From: Flavobacterium hydatis
Lineage (GTDB): Bacteria > Bacteroidota > Bacteroidia > Flavobacteriales > Flavobacteriaceae
Assembly: GCF_000737695.1 (NCBI RefSeq)
Contig: NZ_JPRM01000017.1
Location: 1-64,000 of the forward strand
Reading direction: 5' to 3'
Length of the DNA: 64,000 nt
Below the pieces are notes generated by a model that had not been told where the DNA came from, searched no databases, and was given only the letters and a program-made list of their open reading frames with translations. This document shows, piece by piece, positions 62,406 to 64,000 of the stretch. Position 1 is the stretch's first letter. Each line of letters begins with the position of its first letter. Both the position numbers and the translations under genes were made by a program.

Positions 62406-63251
62406 ATGAAAAAGATACTTCTTATTTTAACTATAGCAATTCTGACTTTTTCCTGTAAAAAGAAAGAGACTCCAGAGATTAAAGAAATAGAAATACGTAA
62501 AAAACCAACGGCGATTTCTTATCATATCGAGAATAGAAAAGATTGGTTAAAAGCCAATACTACAAATGATACGCAGTTAGGTATTCTCGCAGCTCTTAAT
62601 CGAACTGATAAAGCAAATTTTGCTAAAATGGATTCTATTATTGTTCCATCGGATTTAAATGAAAAGATTGAAAACTATCTTCCGTTTCCATTGACAGTTC
62701 CGTTTTTGAGAGATGTTGATAAGATAATCTTCTTTTCGTATCCATCGCAAACATTTGCAGCTTATGAGAAAGGGCAATTAGTTTATACGGGACAAACTAA
62801 TATGGGAAGAAAAAAAGATCCAACTCCAACAGGACTCTTTTATACCAATTGGAAAGCCGAAAAAACGACTAGTACTTTTAACGATGAGTGGGAGTTACGC
62901 TGGAATTTTAATATTGAAAACAAGAAAGGTGTTGGTTTTCATCAATATGCTTTGCCAGGATATCCAGCTTCTCATTCTTGCTTAAGACTTCAGGAAAAAG
63001 ATGCTCGCTACCTTTACGATTGGGCTGATCAATGGGTATTGGCAGACAAGGAGAATATAAAAGTTAAAGGAACTCCTGTAATTGTTTTTGGGTCTTATGA
63101 TTTTGACGGAAAGAAACCTTGGTTACAATTAGTTAAAGATCCGCTGGCTTTGGAAATTTCGAAAGAAGAAATAGAAAAAGAAACAACACCTTTTTTAGAT
63201 AAGATTCTGACTGAACAGAAGAATAAAGAAGCGTATCAAAATAACAAATAA
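62406..63251 (+). CDS. L,D-transpeptidase (YkuD) lipoprotein
   Basis: A 281-residue lipoprotein (MKKILLILTIAILTFSC, Cys17). The YkuD domain lies at about 95-240: VDKIIFFSYPSQTFAAYEKGQLVYTGQTNMG, GRKKDPTPTGLF, then the active-site segment with His179, His190 and Cys192 (PASHSCLRL). The canonical motif is SHGC; here Gly is Ser, while His and Cys are kept. It should form 3-3 cross-links or attach proteins to peptidoglycan. It is monocistronic with a terminator. Confidence 0.88.
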   Translation: MKKILLILTIAILTFSCKKKETPEIKEIEIRKKPTAISYHIENRKDWLKANTTNDTQLGILAALNRTDKANFAKMDSIIVPSDLNEKIENYLPFPLTVPFLRDVDKIIFFSYPSQTFAAYEKGQLVYTGQTNMGRKKDPTPTGLFYTNWKAEKTTSTFNDEWELRWNFNIENKKGVGFHQYALPGYPASHSCLRLQEKDARYLYDWADQWVLADKENIKVKGTPVIVFGSYDFDGKKPWLQLVKDPLALEISKEEIEKETTPFLDKILTEQKNKEAYQNNK

Positions 63252-63254
63252 TAT

Positions 63255-63298
63255 AAAAGCCATGAATTCCTTTTTATTGGAGAAATTCATGGCTTTTT
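63255..63298. terminator. Terminator after the L,D-transpeptidase gene
   Basis: A 14 bp perfect stem AAAAGCCATGAATT / AATTCATGGCTTTT with a 15-base loop and a T run. It can also serve the convergent scramblase-like gene. Confidence 0.85.
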
Positions 63299-63410
63299 CT
63301 TGGGGTTTTATTTTAGCGTTGCAAACTTGTTTTGCTATCGCTCGGCTATCAAATTATTTAGTGTAAATTAGAGAAATTAGGGGCTAACTAATTCTTTAAG
63401 AAACTAATTT

Positions 63411-63998
63411 TTATTCTTTTAATACCATATCGATACACATTACTGCTGCAAGTATAAGTTGTCTTACGCTATCGTCTTGTGCTACTGAGTTTTCTATTTG
63501 TAGTACATAATTATCGGCACTGGTAAAGAATTCTTTCCCAATTCCAGCCCATTTCTTATTTACTTGTCCAAGCATTTTAGTGTCTTTGGTGAATTTAAAA
63601 TCCCAACCTGTCCATTTTCCTTGTAGTGTACAAACGAGTCTTTCGTTTTTGTCTAAAATTTGAAATTTTCCTCCAATAGAAATTAATTTTTGTTTGAATG
63701 TTCCAATTAAACGCTCTTTCTCGTCGAATACTTCTACTGTAGAGCGGAAAATTGCTACGCCACGTCTTACACTAATTATTTTTTCTCCACTTGGCGATGC
63801 AATTTCTATATCGAAAGGAGTTGCTCTTTTAAAATCTGTAAATCGCAATACTTTGGTGAAAAAGCCTAGATTTTTTTCTCGGCAATTCATTATTAGTTCA
63901 TTGTTTTCGGGATTGTAAATGTCATAGTTATTAGCTGCTTTGAACATCCCGACGTGCTCTTTTACTAGAAAAAGGTTTTGATTTAAAATAGGGTTCAT
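63411..63998 (-). CDS. Phospholipid scramblase/LURP-one-like protein
   Basis: A 195-residue protein of the LURP-one/scramblase (Tubby-like) superfamily. NLFLVKEHVGMFKAANNYDIYNPENNELIM opens the closed beta-barrel, followed by strand pairs such as TVEVFDEKERLIGTFKQK and FQILDKNERLVCTLQGKWTGWDFKF, and a C-terminal hydrophobic helix (VRQLILAAVMCIDMVL). Its function in bacteria is unknown. The reading frame is complete, beginning 2 bp from the window edge. Confidence 0.85.
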   Translation of the reverse strand: MNPILNQNLFLVKEHVGMFKAANNYDIYNPENNELIMNCREKNLGFFTKVLRFTDFKRATPFDIEIASPSGEKIISVRRGVAIFRSTVEVFDEKERLIGTFKQKLISIGGKFQILDKNERLVCTLQGKWTGWDFKFTKDTKMLGQVNKKWAGIGKEFFTSADNYVLQIENSVAQDDSVRQLILAAVMCIDMVLKE

Positions 63999-64000
63999 TT

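Overview
The window looks like a chromosomal segment of a Flavobacterium-type Bacteroidetes. It is AT-rich, Shine-Dalgarno sequences are mostly absent, and many starts are preceded by TANNTTTG boxes (the Bacteroidetes -7 element). The gene content also fits: a GrpE/DnaJ with a reduced zinc finger, a 480-residue GAPDH, a mitochondrial-type aconitase, and a methylmalonyl-CoA mutase with a short small subunit. I count 57 protein genes and one tRNA-Trp. I see no phage, insertion-sequence transposase, CRISPR array or rRNA. Gene density is ordinary and most genes are housekeeping; the unusual material is in the spacers.

Layout. 1-3.2 kb (minus): RF3 and a GH13 amylase lipoprotein. 3.8-11.8 kb (plus): SurA-like PPIase, MoxR ATPase, then two unrelated aconitases in tandem (AcnB and the mitochondrial type), each with its own terminator. 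12-18 kb: envelope genes (Kelch protein, LysM-NlpC/P60 hydrolase, serine hydrolase, GT9). 18.6-23.5 kb: APC permease, alanine dehydrogenase with a divergent Lrp regulator, long-form GAPDH. 23.7-28.9 kb: HtrA, DapF, GNAT, MltG, lysozyme-like protein. 28.9-34.1 kb (minus): udk, FtsB-like, methylmalonyl-CoA mutase small subunit, a type II toxin-antitoxin pair, and mutase large subunit. 34.4-39.7 kb (minus): dnaA, LMW phosphatase, RsmI-like methylase, TonB-C protein, aminotransferase, SDR. 39.9-45.1 kb: thioesterase, YigZ, HAD-RibD pair, GNAT-lipoprotein-PrmC. 45.6-55.9 kb: MacB-like permease, HisS, tRNA-Trp, GrpE-DnaJ, NatAB-like ABC exporter, a sigma-54 activator without a DNA-binding domain, and a half helicase. 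56-64 kb: hydrolases, DUF2007, HAD, GNAT, secreted protein, MtaB, SDR, L,D-transpeptidase, scramblase-like protein.

Spacers. At least three families of 70-140 bp imperfect palindromes recur between genes. Family 1 has AACACATAG terminal inverted repeats (copies near 42.7, 45.2 and 62.2 kb). Family 2 has AGCCCCGAT and AGCGGGA ends around a variable hairpin (near 11.9, 18.4, 33.4 and 45.5 kb). Family 3 has AACCGCAAAG termini (48.5 and 48.7 kb). A different class of self-complementary spacers, built by reiterating a short word specific to each spacer, sits directly in front of start codons (26.1, 47.0, 52.4, 53.9, 55.2 and 57.1 kb). One seems to run into the mutB reading frame. None is explained by an encoded transposase here. 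They are the strongest candidates for something undescribed in the window.
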